This document shows positions 10,901-19,480 of a stretch of DNA of 64,000 bases, piece after piece. Numbering within the stretch: position 1 is the stretch's first letter; each line of letters opens with the position of its first letter. A program made the translations under genes and the position numbers. The stretch lies in contig JADJYQ010000001.1 of NCBI GenBank assembly GCA_016719615.1, forward strand, positions 153,501 through 217,500, written 5' to 3'. A model generated the notes under the pieces. It was not told the DNA's origin. It saw nothing but the letters and a program-made list of their open reading frames with translations, and searched no databases. This DNA is from Saprospiraceae bacterium. Lineage in GTDB: Bacteria; Bacteroidota; Bacteroidia; Chitinophagales; Saprospiraceae.

Positions 10901-11355
10901 GCACCGGAAACGATGGAAGTGCAAAGGCAGAAGTGACAGGAGGTAACCCACCTTATACGTATTTGTGGAGTAATGGGGAAAGAGTTTCTGAGATTTTTAA
11001 TTTGGCACCAGGTGGCTATAAAGTTTGGATTGATGATAGTAAGGGATGTAAGACTCAATCCGAAATTGAAGTGCCACAAGTGACTTCCACAGAAGTCCGT
11101 AAACCTGAATTTTGGAAGATATTCATTTATCCTAATCCTGCAAAGGATCATATCGTATTAACTTTGAATGGTTTTGGCGAATACAAATGGAGCCTGTTTT
11201 CGCTGGATGGGAGACCTATTCTATCTGGAGATTGGCCATCGAATGTAACCCAACAGTTGATTTCTGTTGAATCCATTCATCATGGTATTTACATATTGGA
11301 AATTAGAAATGAATTTGAAAAACGAGAATACCACAAAGTGGTTGTCAAGAATTAA
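7921..11355 (+). CDS. T9SS-secreted M12-type zinc metalloprotease with SprB-like repeats
   Basis: A large secreted protease of about 1144 residues. ATG at 7921 gives a clean signal peptide ending SSPAQS; the GTG at 7849 would add 24 residues without one. A propeptide-like region of about 200 residues precedes the catalytic domain, whose zinc site HELGHNFGSPHTH fits the HExxHxxGxxH pattern of reprolysin/adamalysin-like metzincins. Next come a beta-sandwich region resembling a P/Homo B domain (around GTWHFVTND), a Cys-containing linker, three SprB-like repeats with the YLWSNG motif, and a T9SS type A sorting domain (YPNPAKDHIVL). It is likely cell-surface attached or released and degrades extracellular protein; the natural substrate is unknown. 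Confidence 0.9.
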   Translation: MIQFRYFTILLFTLLSVISSPAQSGKLWEEYRISQFQKDNYPEFSLLKAESSGLAASFGPQPVEKAVYLALDAHEIEFLLQSKPAHFSLQLVDPEGRLLQLLMTQQVLFGANSKLLVAEGSNSSRLESDGLFYRGVVSGVEASFVALSIFGNEIAGVIALPATGNLVIGKLASTTESNANLHVLYADKDLLVKPDFQCGTSDEGISKSTSEAPETIYTDRCKTVKIFLECDYKLYQYKGRNVTNVKNYVTSLFNVVKTLYFNDGVNIEISDIMVWNAQDPFLHTDLASILYHYSNYRRNNFTGNLAQLVSTFAPQQQGGIAFLGTLCQPYNGSSGPHSFAYIYNSFSQLPAYSWSVEVMAHELGHNFGSPHTHACFWGPNRNQVIDNCQPPENNGCSSGPPPNGGGTIMSYCHLTGYGINFSKGFGPEPAEVIRIAAQNRSCVAASFIPEITPSITGPYFEDDVLRLKARPSNSKYEYDWFHYDYLMPTPKDSTLTVKYSGVYKSAISNNCTEYSANDTIEISDFLVNLGCPLIKGVKDSVQLSINMIADFGTRRDSLIVPDSLYAKVPTWARDVLVVLDMTIRPMGTSWTRDVTAAYDGPAHTAIANTRFNPNVVEPAGYQGVKTYSRILGNFNPAGTWHFVTNDNRLDAGVDGTVDFAIKIQWRQRDSIPPCEKPLCEGQVLTLDPGIRNGKYKWSTGDTTHQLTIRDTGIYSLEVSRGNQKSQGSIRFYHYPALYSQALSICDGDSLIVGKNTYKSSGNYTDTLLSITGCDSILNTELMLKPNAFSQENLYLCYADSFMNKSYHADAIERFHFTAANGCDSTHEVTIKVNPQLNLQTFVSPDCPEKGGQIEAIASGGSGLDYTYLWSNGKTTALNDSLASGAYEVEVTDSAGCKMRQEVELNNLDSVKVVPLVFDVDCFGDKNGRIFLDFTSGRAPFTVFWNTGANTKDLMDVNAGIYTAFIRDANACQTIQMLEVKSPELLFVQVDVKGSTGNDGSAKAEVTGGNPPYTYLWSNGERVSEIFNLAPGGYKVWIDDSKGCKTQSEIEVPQVTSTEVRKPEFWKIFIYPNPAKDHIVLTLNGFGEYKWSLFSLDGRPILSGDWPSNVTQQLISVESIHHGIYILEIRNEFEKREYHKVVVKN

Positions 11356-11415
11356 GAGTCTGTTTAATCAAAGTGATATGTCTTATTTAATTGTTCAAAA
11401 TAAAGACAAATTTTA

Positions 11416-11461
11416 TACGGGTCATCAAAAACTAACATACGTTAGTTTTTGATGACCCGTA
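11416..11461. repeat. Long perfect inverted repeat (21-bp arms, 4-nt loop)
   Basis: The arms at 11416-11436 and 11441-11461 are perfect complements around the loop ATAC. The tip contains ACTAACATACGTTAGT, whose reverse complement recurs exactly at 49733-49748. It lies 60 bp after the protease stop and 20 bp before the ATG of the next gene. No T-run follows, so it is not a classic terminator; a hairpin affecting read-through or translation, or a protein-binding site, are possibilities. Confidence 0.8.
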
Positions 11462-11481
11462 ATCCATTTCCTCTTCACATC

Positions 11482-12273
11482 ATGCAAAATTACGCTCGAT
11501 CTTTAAAATCTTACCTCGACACATTGGTACTTAAATACAACCAACCCGGATTCATCGCAGATGATCCAATCTCCATACCCCACAGATTTTCTAAGAAACA
11601 AGACATCGAGATCAGCGCTTTGTGGACGGCCTTGATCGCATGGGGACAACGCAAAACGATTTTAAAAAATGCAGATTTATTAATGGAATGGATGGACGGA
11701 TCACCCCATCAATTTGTATTACAGCACCATGAAAACGACCGTAAAAAATTCTTGAATTTTAAACATCGCACCTTTAATGGAGAAGATGCCATCCATTTTC
11801 TCGAATTTTTTCAATCTTATTATCGCGAAAACGAATCTTTGGAAGCCGCATTTGCAGGAGGTTTGCAAAAATCTGATTTACATGTAGGACCTGCACTGAT
11901 GTCGTTTAAATCGGAATTTAAAAAGTTCCTGCCTTTTGCCGGTCGAACGCTTAAACATATTGCGTCACCTGAAACAGGTTCGCGATGTAAGCGATTGCTG
12001 ATGTTTTTACGGTGGTTGGTACGCAAGGATAAAGCTGGTGTGGATTTTGGGATTTGGACAAACATTTCCCCAGCACAATTGTTGTTGCCTTTGGACGTTC
12101 ATGTCGAGCAGTCTGCCCGTAAGCTTGGCTTATTGAGCCGAAAACAGGCAGATTGGAAGGCCGTTCTCGAACTTAGTGACCATTGCAGAGCATTCAGTCC
12201 CAACGACCCCGCTAGTTACGATTTTGCTCTTTTTGGCCTTGGATTGGAACAAAAAGCAAACTTTAACATTTAA
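11482..12273 (+). CDS. TIGR02757 family protein (DUF2400)
   Basis: About 264 residues, matching the length and sequence character of the conserved Bacteroidota family TIGR02757, whose function is not established. Typical segments are ALIAWGQRKTI near residue 45 and the C-terminal LPLDVHVEQSARKLGL, which recalls helix-hairpin-helix DNA glycosylases of the Nth type and suggests a link to nucleic-acid metabolism; that link is inference. ATG at 11482 is preferred because the upstream ATG at 11452 lies inside the strong hairpin at 11416-11461. The M16 peptidase follows after 68 bp. Confidence 0.85.
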   Translation: MQNYARSLKSYLDTLVLKYNQPGFIADDPISIPHRFSKKQDIEISALWTALIAWGQRKTILKNADLLMEWMDGSPHQFVLQHHENDRKKFLNFKHRTFNGEDAIHFLEFFQSYYRENESLEAAFAGGLQKSDLHVGPALMSFKSEFKKFLPFAGRTLKHIASPETGSRCKRLLMFLRWLVRKDKAGVDFGIWTNISPAQLLLPLDVHVEQSARKLGLLSRKQADWKAVLELSDHCRAFSPNDPASYDFALFGLGLEQKANFNI

Positions 12274-12291
12274 CTACGAATTATTTCGTAG
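12274..12291. promoter_or_regulatory. Short inverted repeat upstream of M16 peptidase promoter
   Basis: CTACGAA-TTAT-TTCGTAG, perfect 7-bp arms immediately after the preceding stop codon and 9 bp before a TAnnTTTG box. Its position suits an operator or a small RNA hairpin; neither is shown. Confidence 0.35.
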
Positions 12292-12300
12292 AAAATAAAA

Positions 12301-12308
12301 TAACTTTG
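12301..12308 (+). promoter_or_regulatory. Candidate Bacteroidota -7 box (TAACTTTG)
   Basis: Exact match to TAnnTTTG, ending 33 nt before the ATG of the M16 peptidase. No good -33 TTTG was found at the usual distance. Confidence 0.5.
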
Positions 12309-12341
12309 CAAACGATATATAAAAATCACAAATTTTAAAAT

Positions 12342-15128
12342 ATGCAAAAACTCATTTATTTCATTTTGGTCTTATTTCTGGTCCCACTTAGCATAGATGC
12401 CCAGAAATCCAAATCAGGTAAAAAAGCAAAACAATCTGAAAAAGTTATCGATTACAATAGTCTTCCACCCGGCGTTATTAAAGGAGCGACCGTAGAGGGA
12501 ATCACGGAATATTTTCTTCCCAACGGATTGCAATTTTTGACCTATCCCGATCCATCAAAACAAACCATTACGGTCAACATCACCTATAAAGTAGGTTCAA
12601 GGCATGAAGGTTATGGTGAAACTGGAATGGCACACTTGCTGGAACACCTGGTATTTAAGGGAACGCCCAAACATCCGGACATACCTAATGAGTTGACTAA
12701 ACACGGTGCCAGGCCCAATGGTACCACCTGGTATGATCGCACTAACTATTTTGAAACCTTCGACGCTACAGATGAAAATCTTCGGTGGGCCTTAGATCTC
12801 GAAGCAGACAGGATGGTCAATTCTTTTATAGCTAAAAAACACCTGGATTCCGAAATGTCGGTGGTGCGAAATGAATTTGAATCCGGAGAAAATGATCCTT
12901 CAGGTATTTTGATGGAACGCGTTCTTTCAACAGCTTATCTGTGGCATAATTACGGGAAGTCGACGATAGGCGCTCGTTCAGATATCGAAAATGTTCCAAT
13001 CGACCGATTGCAGGCATTCTACCGCAAATATTATCAACCTGATAATGCTGTTTTGATGGTTGCTGGTAAAATTGATGAGAAGAAAACCATTTGGTGGATT
13101 CATGAATTCTTTTCAAAAATTCCGAAACCCAAACGCGAACTCATACCGACTTATACTGCAGAACCAACTCAGGATGGTGAACGCCATGTTACTTTAAAAC
13201 GCGTCGGCGATATTCAGGTGGTTTCCTGTATGTACCATATTGCACCAGGCTCACATCCTGATGCAGCAGCAGCTGATATTTTAGCAGACATCATGACTAT
13301 GGAACCTTCCGGTAGATTATACAAAGCTTTGGTAGAAACGAAAAAAGCTTCCAGTCAATTTGGTTATTGCGCAACTTTGAAGGAACCCGGTTTTGTATAT
13401 TTTGCTGCTCAGGTGAGAAAAGAAAATAATGTGCAAGAAGTTCGCGATATCATGATGGCAACCTTAGACGATATTGCAAAAAATCCTCCTACAAAAGAGG
13501 AAGTGGAGCGGGCTAAAAACAAACAGATCAAGGACATCGAATTGTTTACCAGAAATACAGAATTCGTAGGCCGCACCATCAGCGAATATATTGGCATGGG
13601 CGATTGGAGACTGGCTTTTATATACCGCGACAATATCCGCAAAGTTACACCCGAAGATGTTCAACGCGTAGCATTGAGTTACTTCAAACCGGCCAACAGA
13701 ACCACAGGCTTATTCATCCCGGAAGAAAAACCAGAGCGCGCAGAGATACCTAATGCTCCAGATATAGCTGCCCTCGTAAAAAATTATAAAGGCGACCTAG
13801 CAATGGCTCAGGGAGAAGAATTTGAACCATCTTGTGCAAACATTGAAAGTCGCACCCATCGTGGAGTTGATCCCAGCGGATTGAAATATGCATTTCTTCC
13901 TAAAAAGACAAAAGGAAATCTGGTCAATGCGAATATCAGTTTGCGATTTGGCGATGAGCAATCTCTTAAAGGAAAAGCCACCATCAGCGAATTCACAGCT
14001 CGTATGTTAAATCGCGGTACGACCCATAAAAGTTGGCAACAAATCAAAGATCAATTCGACAAACTCAAGGCAAGAGTTAATTTCAATGGCAGCGGAGGAG
14101 TCGTTAGCGCAAGTATTCAAACAACCCGGGAAAATCTGGCTCCGGCCATGCAATTGGTTATGGAAATTTTCAAACAACCTGTATTTAATGAAAAGGAATT
14201 TGAAGAAATGAAAAACGAAGAGCTTGCAGGAATTGAAGAACAAAAATCAGATCCCAATGCTTTGGTTCAAAATGCAGCAACTCGTCATTTAAATCCATAT
14301 CCGAAAGGCGATGTTCGCTATAGCAGAACGATAGATGAAGAATTGGAAGATGTGAAAGCTGCTAAAATTGAAGACATCAGGATGTTCTACAATGATTTCT
14401 ATGGTGGTGACCATGCAAGTATGTCTGTAGTTGGAGATTTTGATGAAAACGAAATCAAAAATGTTGTTGCCAATGGATTGAAAGGATGGAAAAGCAAATA
14501 TCCTTACCAACGCATTATAGACAAACACATTGAAGTTCCTGCGGTCAATCTGAATATTGAAACACCCGATAAAGCCAACGCAATGTTCATGGCAGGTATG
14601 AATTTGAATCTCCGCGATGATGATCCTGATTATCCAGCTCTTTTACTCGGTAATTACATTCTTGGAGGTGGTTTCCTGAACAGTAGGCTGGCAACCCGCA
14701 TCCGCCAAAAAGAAGGATTAAGTTATGGAGTAGGTTCTCAGATCTTTGCAGATGCACAGGATAAGACAGGTGGATTTATGGCATTTGCCATCTATGCTCC
14801 CGAAAACAGAGATAAACTGGAAATAGCGTTTAAAGAAGAAATCGAACGCATGCTTAAAGAGGGCTTTACCCAACAAGAAGTTGATGATGCACGTTCCGGT
14901 TATTTGCAATCCAGAAAAGTGGCTCGTTCACAAGACAACCAATTATCCGGGCAAATGAATTCTATGTTAAACATCAACAGGACCTTTAAATTTTCTGAAG
15001 ATTTTGAACAAAAATTATCAAAGCTGACTCCTCAACAGATTCACGCAGCGATGAATAAATACATCGACATCAACAAAATCAGCTTTTTCAAAGGTGGTGA
15101 TTTTGCAAATAAGTTACACAAACCATAG
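12342..15128 (+). CDS. M16 family zinc metallopeptidase (pitrilysin-like)
   Basis: About 928 residues with a signal peptide (ending SIDAQ), so probably periplasmic or attached to the outer membrane. The N-terminal half carries the inverted zinc motif HLLEH (HxxEH) within GMAHLLEHLVFKGT and a downstream Glu region (SEMSVVRNEFE). The C-terminal half has the second pair of M16 domains without a zinc motif, including the RQKEGLSYGVG segment that normally helps bind substrate. This two-half, single-chain layout is common in Bacteroidota M16 peptidases, which degrade peptides inside a closed chamber. The gene has its own candidate promoter at 12301 and ends just before a repeat-rich region. Confidence 0.93.
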   Translation: MQKLIYFILVLFLVPLSIDAQKSKSGKKAKQSEKVIDYNSLPPGVIKGATVEGITEYFLPNGLQFLTYPDPSKQTITVNITYKVGSRHEGYGETGMAHLLEHLVFKGTPKHPDIPNELTKHGARPNGTTWYDRTNYFETFDATDENLRWALDLEADRMVNSFIAKKHLDSEMSVVRNEFESGENDPSGILMERVLSTAYLWHNYGKSTIGARSDIENVPIDRLQAFYRKYYQPDNAVLMVAGKIDEKKTIWWIHEFFSKIPKPKRELIPTYTAEPTQDGERHVTLKRVGDIQVVSCMYHIAPGSHPDAAAADILADIMTMEPSGRLYKALVETKKASSQFGYCATLKEPGFVYFAAQVRKENNVQEVRDIMMATLDDIAKNPPTKEEVERAKNKQIKDIELFTRNTEFVGRTISEYIGMGDWRLAFIYRDNIRKVTPEDVQRVALSYFKPANRTTGLFIPEEKPERAEIPNAPDIAALVKNYKGDLAMAQGEEFEPSCANIESRTHRGVDPSGLKYAFLPKKTKGNLVNANISLRFGDEQSLKGKATISEFTARMLNRGTTHKSWQQIKDQFDKLKARVNFNGSGGVVSASIQTTRENLAPAMQLVMEIFKQPVFNEKEFEEMKNEELAGIEEQKSDPNALVQNAATRHLNPYPKGDVRYSRTIDEELEDVKAAKIEDIRMFYNDFYGGDHASMSVVGDFDENEIKNVVANGLKGWKSKYPYQRIIDKHIEVPAVNLNIETPDKANAMFMAGMNLNLRDDDPDYPALLLGNYILGGGFLNSRLATRIRQKEGLSYGVGSQIFADAQDKTGGFMAFAIYAPENRDKLEIAFKEEIERMLKEGFTQQEVDDARSGYLQSRKVARSQDNQLSGQMNSMLNINRTFKFSEDFEQKLSKLTPQQIHAAMNKYIDINKISFFKGGDFANKLHKP

Positions 15129-15143
15129 GAGGGGAAAAAGCTA

Positions 15144-15192
15144 TCCCGACATGATGAAGCCATTTATAAACAATAACATGGTGATGTCGGGA
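15144..15192. repeat. 49-bp dispersed inverted-repeat element, copy 2
   Basis: Same element as 3365-3413 but inverted, with the same 9-bp ends. It begins 15 bp after the M16 peptidase stop, again at the 3' end of a gene, which favours a transcript-end role over random insertion. Confidence 0.65.
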
Positions 15193-15360
15193 GCGAAAAG
15201 CTTTTGGCTTTCTTTTTATGAAATCATAGATGGTATTGGCTTATCCAAAGGATTATGCAGAGTGTTCGTCTGCTAGTCTGAAAGAAAGGTATATTGGCAC
15301 ATTGCTGATGAGAAGCAAAGTAGTCTCATTCCACATGAAAAAAAAACTAACCATCGTATG

Positions 15361-16044
15361 CCGGCTTCAGCCGGATTCGTATTCAGAAATTAAATTTAGC
15401 TTAAAGATGAAGAGGACATAAAAAATGTTGAATTTCGATCCAATCCATAAATAGGAATGGGTTTCAAACCCATTCCGAAAAAGTCTAACAATCGTAAGCC
15501 GGCTTCAGCCGGAATAATAGACCGGAACCACATTATGCTTATTAAATAGCGGGATCCCAAAAAAGATAAATTTTAAAATTAGCTATGAATAGGAATGGGT
15601 TTCAACCCATTCCGAAAAAAGAAAAGCTAAAAAAGATCCAATCACCACAAATAAGTAAAAGCCATCTAGGTTTAAAAAAGTAAAATTCTAACAATTGTAT
15701 GCCGGCTTCAGCCGGAATAGAAACCGGAATCACAATATGCTTATTAAATAGCGGGATCCCAAAAAAGATAAATTTTAAAATTAGCTATGAATAGGAATGG
15801 GTTTCAACCCATTCCGAATGAGGAACAAAATGAAAACGAAATTTGTCCATGGAAAAATGATTAAGCAATTCATTTTTGGATATCCGGAAATATCTTATTC
15901 ATGTGAACAATATTACGTCCAACGTAAGCCGGCTTCAGCCGGAATAGAAATCAAGATTCAAAATCTGGTCAATAATAAACGGAAACCAAAATAAACTTGA
16001 ATATCAAACCAAACCATCAATAGGAATGGGTTTCAACCCATTCC
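15361..16044. repeat. Array I of a ~116-bp two-hairpin element (4 copies)
   Basis: Each copy starts with the palindrome CCGGCTTCAGCCGG and ends 114-116 bp later with the palindrome GGAATGGGTTTCAACCCATT followed by CC. Copies are at 15361-15476, 15499-15613, 15702-15815 and 15929-16044, all in the same orientation. The distance between the two palindromes is always 92-94 bp, while the spacers between copies vary from 22 to 113 bp. Parts of the interior (CATTAAATA-like, TAGCTATGAATA) are conserved. The last copy ends 16 bp from the stop of the SDR gene. Short frames beginning MGFNPFR are by-products of the second palindrome. The whole stretch 15129-16059 has no supported gene. Confidence 0.85.
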
Positions 16045-16059
16045 GTACTTTTATTTCAT

Positions 16060-16713
16060 TCAATAAATCACCTCATGTACATAACTGCCAGGCTCCTGCT
16101 GGTATAGTTTCCAATATTCTTCTGCGATGGTTTCCGGCTTGTATTTTATATCTGCGGGATCTACTTTACCGCAAACCGTTAGTTGAGCAACATGCACATT
16201 TGAATCCTTTGCTTTTTGTACAAGTGCCTGCACTAAATTGCGCATGCCAGCTTTTCCAATGCTGAGTGAAGCAAACATCGATTCCCCTTTGAGAGCTGTA
16301 CCGCCGCCGGTAAAAAACAATCTGCCACTATTGTGTTTCAACATTTCAGGTAGTATAATTTGTGCAGTATGAAATGCTCCACCTGTACAAATATCAAAAC
16401 AAGTTTGAATCATAGTCCAGTTTTCAAGCAATATATCTTTTATATGAATAGCTGAAGCATTATATAATACCAGATCTGGATAAGCATTTTTTTGAATCGA
16501 TGTTTCGATAGCATTTTGTAAAGCCAATTTATCACTCACATCTGCAATGTAATAATCAGCAACGATATCCGAATGTTGTAAAGTCGCTACTAAATCTTGT
16601 AATTTTTTCTCATTTCTGGAAATCAAGGAAATGTGGAATCCTTCACTACCAAATCGCTTTGCAACTCCTAAACTTATGCCGGAACCTGCTCCAATGATGA
16701 TCGCATTTTTCAT
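16060..16713 (-). CDS. SDR-family oxidoreductase, atypical active site
   Basis: A 217-residue short-chain dehydrogenase/reductase fold: the nucleotide-binding Gly motif GAGSGIS is at residues 8-14, an Asp for the adenine ring is in IADVSD, and NAS replaces the usual NAG at about residue 88. The catalytic Tyr of YxxxK is missing: the aligned stretch reads LSIGKAG, with Leu at the Tyr position, and the usual Ser is within FFTGGG. The protein may bind NAD(P) without classical SDR chemistry, or use another residue. It is transcribed away from the OsmC gene side by side on the minus strand and ends against repeat array I. The precise substrate is unknown. Confidence 0.8.
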   Translation of the reverse strand: MKNAIIIGAGSGISLGVAKRFGSEGFHISLISRNEKKLQDLVATLQHSDIVADYYIADVSDKLALQNAIETSIQKNAYPDLVLYNASAIHIKDILLENWTMIQTCFDICTGGAFHTAQIILPEMLKHNSGRLFFTGGGTALKGESMFASLSIGKAGMRNLVQALVQKAKDSNVHVAQLTVCGKVDPADIKYKPETIAEEYWKLYQQEPGSYVHEVIY

Positions 16714-16838
16714 AATTTCTTTTTGATGAGGGGGTTTTATTGGACATCCGTTTGGGTTTCCCGCAGATTTGGCAGATTTAGCGCAGAGAATTCCCTATTT
16801 TTAAGATATCATCTGCAAGAACTATGGGAAATTAAAAT

Positions 16839-17258
16839 TTAATCCATCAACTCTGCATTCAACATGATCTCCGCATTCAACAATTTGGATACCGGACAAT
16901 TTTCTTTTGCATTGGATGTAAATTCATGCAATTGCTCTGCAGTCAGCCCATGGGCTTTGACTTTAGTATGTAACATAATGACTGGAATGTTACCATTTTC
17001 AAGTATAACCGTTGCAGTGGTATTGATGTGATCTGGAGTAAATCCACCTGCGGTCATTATAAAGGCCAGTTTCATTGAAAAACAGCCTGCATGTGCAGCA
17101 CCGATCAGTTCTTCTGGATTTGTACCGGCTTTGTCTTCAAAGCGGGTTGGATAGGAATATTCGGTATTGCAAAGGACTCCACTTTGTGTACTTAATTTGC
17201 CTGCGCCTTCTTTACCGGTGCCAGTCCAATCGGCTGTTGCTGTTCGTTTGATTTGCAT
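16839..17258 (-). CDS. osmC: OsmC family peroxidase
   Basis: A 139-residue OsmC/Ohr-type thiol peroxidase that reduces organic hydroperoxides in the cytoplasm. The two family cysteines are visible in AHAGCFSM and KENCPVSKLL, and the start MQIKRTATADWTG is characteristic of the OsmC branch rather than Ohr. It shares the minus strand with the SDR gene 125 bp downstream, and the spacer shows no promoter I can name. Length is normal. Confidence 0.92.
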   Translation of the reverse strand: MQIKRTATADWTGTGKEGAGKLSTQSGVLCNTEYSYPTRFEDKAGTNPEELIGAAHAGCFSMKLAFIMTAGGFTPDHINTTATVILENGNIPVIMLHTKVKAHGLTAEQLHEFTSNAKENCPVSKLLNAEIMLNAELMD

Positions 17259-17405
17259 AAGTTTGAAAATTTTGATTGTGTTCGAATGATGATAGAAATA
17301 TGCCTTATTTCTTAGAGGACGAACACCGCAATTTGCAAATGGTTTATTGATTTGCTGGGATTTGATGCCAAATAGCTGCTCGGCGAGCTCAAAAACCTGG
17401 GAATC

Positions 17406-17789
17406 TTACAATGGATCTATACGCAATTCCTTGATTAAAAATTTACTATGCACAGCTTCGCCGTATAAATAAATTCTGTATTTTCTTCCATTCAGCGATT
17501 CCATTGTTGCAATGGTAAAACTGGAGTCATCTCCTTTGGAATTTCCCTTATGTACAGGTTGGATCGACTTTGGAACATTTCTGTCTAAAAAAGCCTTGAG
17601 CGCTTTGATGACTACTGATTTATCTGCAATTTCGATTTGATCGTTGAAACAATATTGCATGCGCTGGTCCATCATCTCGGCCATTGAATTCAGATCCGAT
17701 TTTCGCATCAAGTCCAAAAAATTGGAAAAACCCTGGGTTTGGGCGCTTAAACCGAAGATGCTTAGAACAACAATTAAAGGAAGTCTCAT
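17406..17789 (-). CDS. DUF4783 family secreted protein
   Basis: A 127-residue protein with a signal peptide (cleavage near SAQTQG) and a compact NTF2-like alpha/beta domain, matching the DUF4783 family common in Bacteroidota. Its role is not established. It faces gpmI across a 160-bp divergent spacer. Conserved-looking segments are the Asn/Asp-rich turn CFNDQIEI and the C-terminal IKELRIDPL. Confidence 0.8.
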   Translation of the reverse strand: MRLPLIVVLSIFGLSAQTQGFSNFLDLMRKSDLNSMAEMMDQRMQYCFNDQIEIADKSVVIKALKAFLDRNVPKSIQPVHKGNSKGDDSSFTIATMESLNGRKYRIYLYGEAVHSKFLIKELRIDPL

Positions 17790-17949
17790 GTTTTATAAAT
17801 TAGACGCTGAACTCAGCGGTTTCGTTTCAATCACGGCTTAAAGTTATGTTAATTCATTCAATAAGGGAACATAGACAGCCAAGTTTTCTTTTGCATTTAA
17901 GATTCAAAAAATCGTAGCAACTTTGAAGCTTTATAAACTATAACAATTC

Positions 17950-19473
17950 GTGAATCAGAAAGCCATTTTGATCATATTAGACGGTTGGGGCATCGGACAA
18001 AAACCTTCTGCAGATGCCATTTTACAAGCGAATACACCGTATTTCGACAAACTCTTGTCTGAATGTCCCAACAGCAGACTCGTCACTTATGGAAATCAGG
18101 TTGGTCTCCCGGAAGGCCAAATGGGAAATTCGGAAGTTGGCCATCTGAATTTAGGTGCTGGCCGAATCGTATATCAGGATCTTACGCGAATCGACAAGAT
18201 TTTCGCTGAAGACCAATTGGAACAATATCCCGAATGGGACCAATTGGCACAATACTGTTTAAAAAATGACAAAGCCTGTCATTTGATTGGCCTAGTTTCA
18301 GATGGTGGTGTACACAGCCATATCCGTCATTTGTTGGCTCTGATTGACGGACTAGAAAATAAAGGATTGAAAAAAATCTTTCTGCACGTGATCACTGATG
18401 GTCGTGACACGGATCCGCAAAACGGACTTCAATACCTCCGTGAATTGGAAAAATACCTCGAAGGAAAAAATACCAAAATTGCAAGTTTAATAGGAAGGTA
18501 TTACGCCATGGATCGCGATAAGAGATGGGAACGCATCGAAAGAGCTTATGATTTATTGGTTTCTGGAAAAGGAAAACTTTATCCTATGGCCAGTGAGGCA
18601 TTAGAAGAAAGTTATCGCAATCAAATCACTGACGAATTTGTTGAAGCTCACAAAATAGGAGATTCATCTATGGGAGTCATTCAGCCGGACGATGCCGTAT
18701 TCTGTTTTAATTTTCGTACAGATCGATTGCGTCAACTGACACAAGTCCTTACGCAGCATATCGCGCAGGCAGAGTATGCCATGAAGCCACTGCCACTGTA
18801 TTATCTCACAATGACGAGATATGATGCCAATTTTCAAAATATCAATGTGTTGTTTGAAGCTCAGAATCTAAAATACACTTTAGGTGAATGTATTTCCAGG
18901 TATGGATTGACACAATTGAGAATCGCGGAAACTGAAAAATATCCGCATGTGAGTTATTTCTTTTCAGGAGGAAGAGAAAAAGTATTTACGGGTGAAAAAA
19001 GGATATTGATTCCTTCACCAAAAGTTGCTACTTATGATCTTCAACCCGAGATGAGTGCAATAGAAGTTACAGAAGCTCTTTTAGATTTGTGGAAAATAGA
19101 AGAACCCGATTTCATTTGTTTAAATTTTGCAAACACAGATATGGTCGGTCATACAGGTGTCTTCAATGCAGCTATGAAAGCTGCTGAAACCGTGGATACC
19201 TGCCTTGCAAAAATTGTAGAAACGGGCAAGCAAAAAAAATATTCATTTATCATTCTTGCAGATCACGGAAACGCAGATTACATGATCAATGAAGATGGAA
19301 GCCCAAACACAGCACATACAAAAAATCCGGTGCCATGTATATTAGTTTCTGAACAACTAAATTTGAAAATAAAAAACGGGAAACTGGCAGATATTGCACC
19401 AACAATTTTACAACTCTTGCAATTACCGATTCCGGTAGAGATGACAGGCCAATCATTATTGACAGAAATTTAA
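17950..19473 (+). CDS. gpmI: 2,3-bisphosphoglycerate-independent phosphoglycerate mutase
   Basis: Glycolytic/gluconeogenic enzyme interconverting 3- and 2-phosphoglycerate through a phosphoserine intermediate with two Mn ions. The Asp ligands are in ILDGWG, the nucleophilic Ser is in GNSEVGHLNLGAGR, and the C-terminal metal ligands are in LADHGNADYM and NTDMVGHTG. The length, 507 residues, is standard. The start is a GTG at 17950; no upstream ATG fits. nadA follows 7 bp later, so the two are probably one transcript even though their pathways are unrelated. Confidence 0.97.
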   Translation: MNQKAILIILDGWGIGQKPSADAILQANTPYFDKLLSECPNSRLVTYGNQVGLPEGQMGNSEVGHLNLGAGRIVYQDLTRIDKIFAEDQLEQYPEWDQLAQYCLKNDKACHLIGLVSDGGVHSHIRHLLALIDGLENKGLKKIFLHVITDGRDTDPQNGLQYLRELEKYLEGKNTKIASLIGRYYAMDRDKRWERIERAYDLLVSGKGKLYPMASEALEESYRNQITDEFVEAHKIGDSSMGVIQPDDAVFCFNFRTDRLRQLTQVLTQHIAQAEYAMKPLPLYYLTMTRYDANFQNINVLFEAQNLKYTLGECISRYGLTQLRIAETEKYPHVSYFFSGGREKVFTGEKRILIPSPKVATYDLQPEMSAIEVTEALLDLWKIEEPDFICLNFANTDMVGHTGVFNAAMKAAETVDTCLAKIVETGKQKKYSFIILADHGNADYMINEDGSPNTAHTKNPVPCILVSEQLNLKIKNGKLADIAPTILQLLQLPIPVEMTGQSLLTEI

Positions 19474-19480
19474 TACTATC

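Noticed and set aside
3365..15192. Insertion sequence for the 49-bp elements
   Set aside because: Too short for a transposase and no target duplication was seen.
15797..16265. Frames beginning MGFNPFR in the repeat arrays
   Set aside because: They start inside the GGAATGGGTTTC palindrome and extend into non-conserved repeat text or the antisense of the SDR gene.
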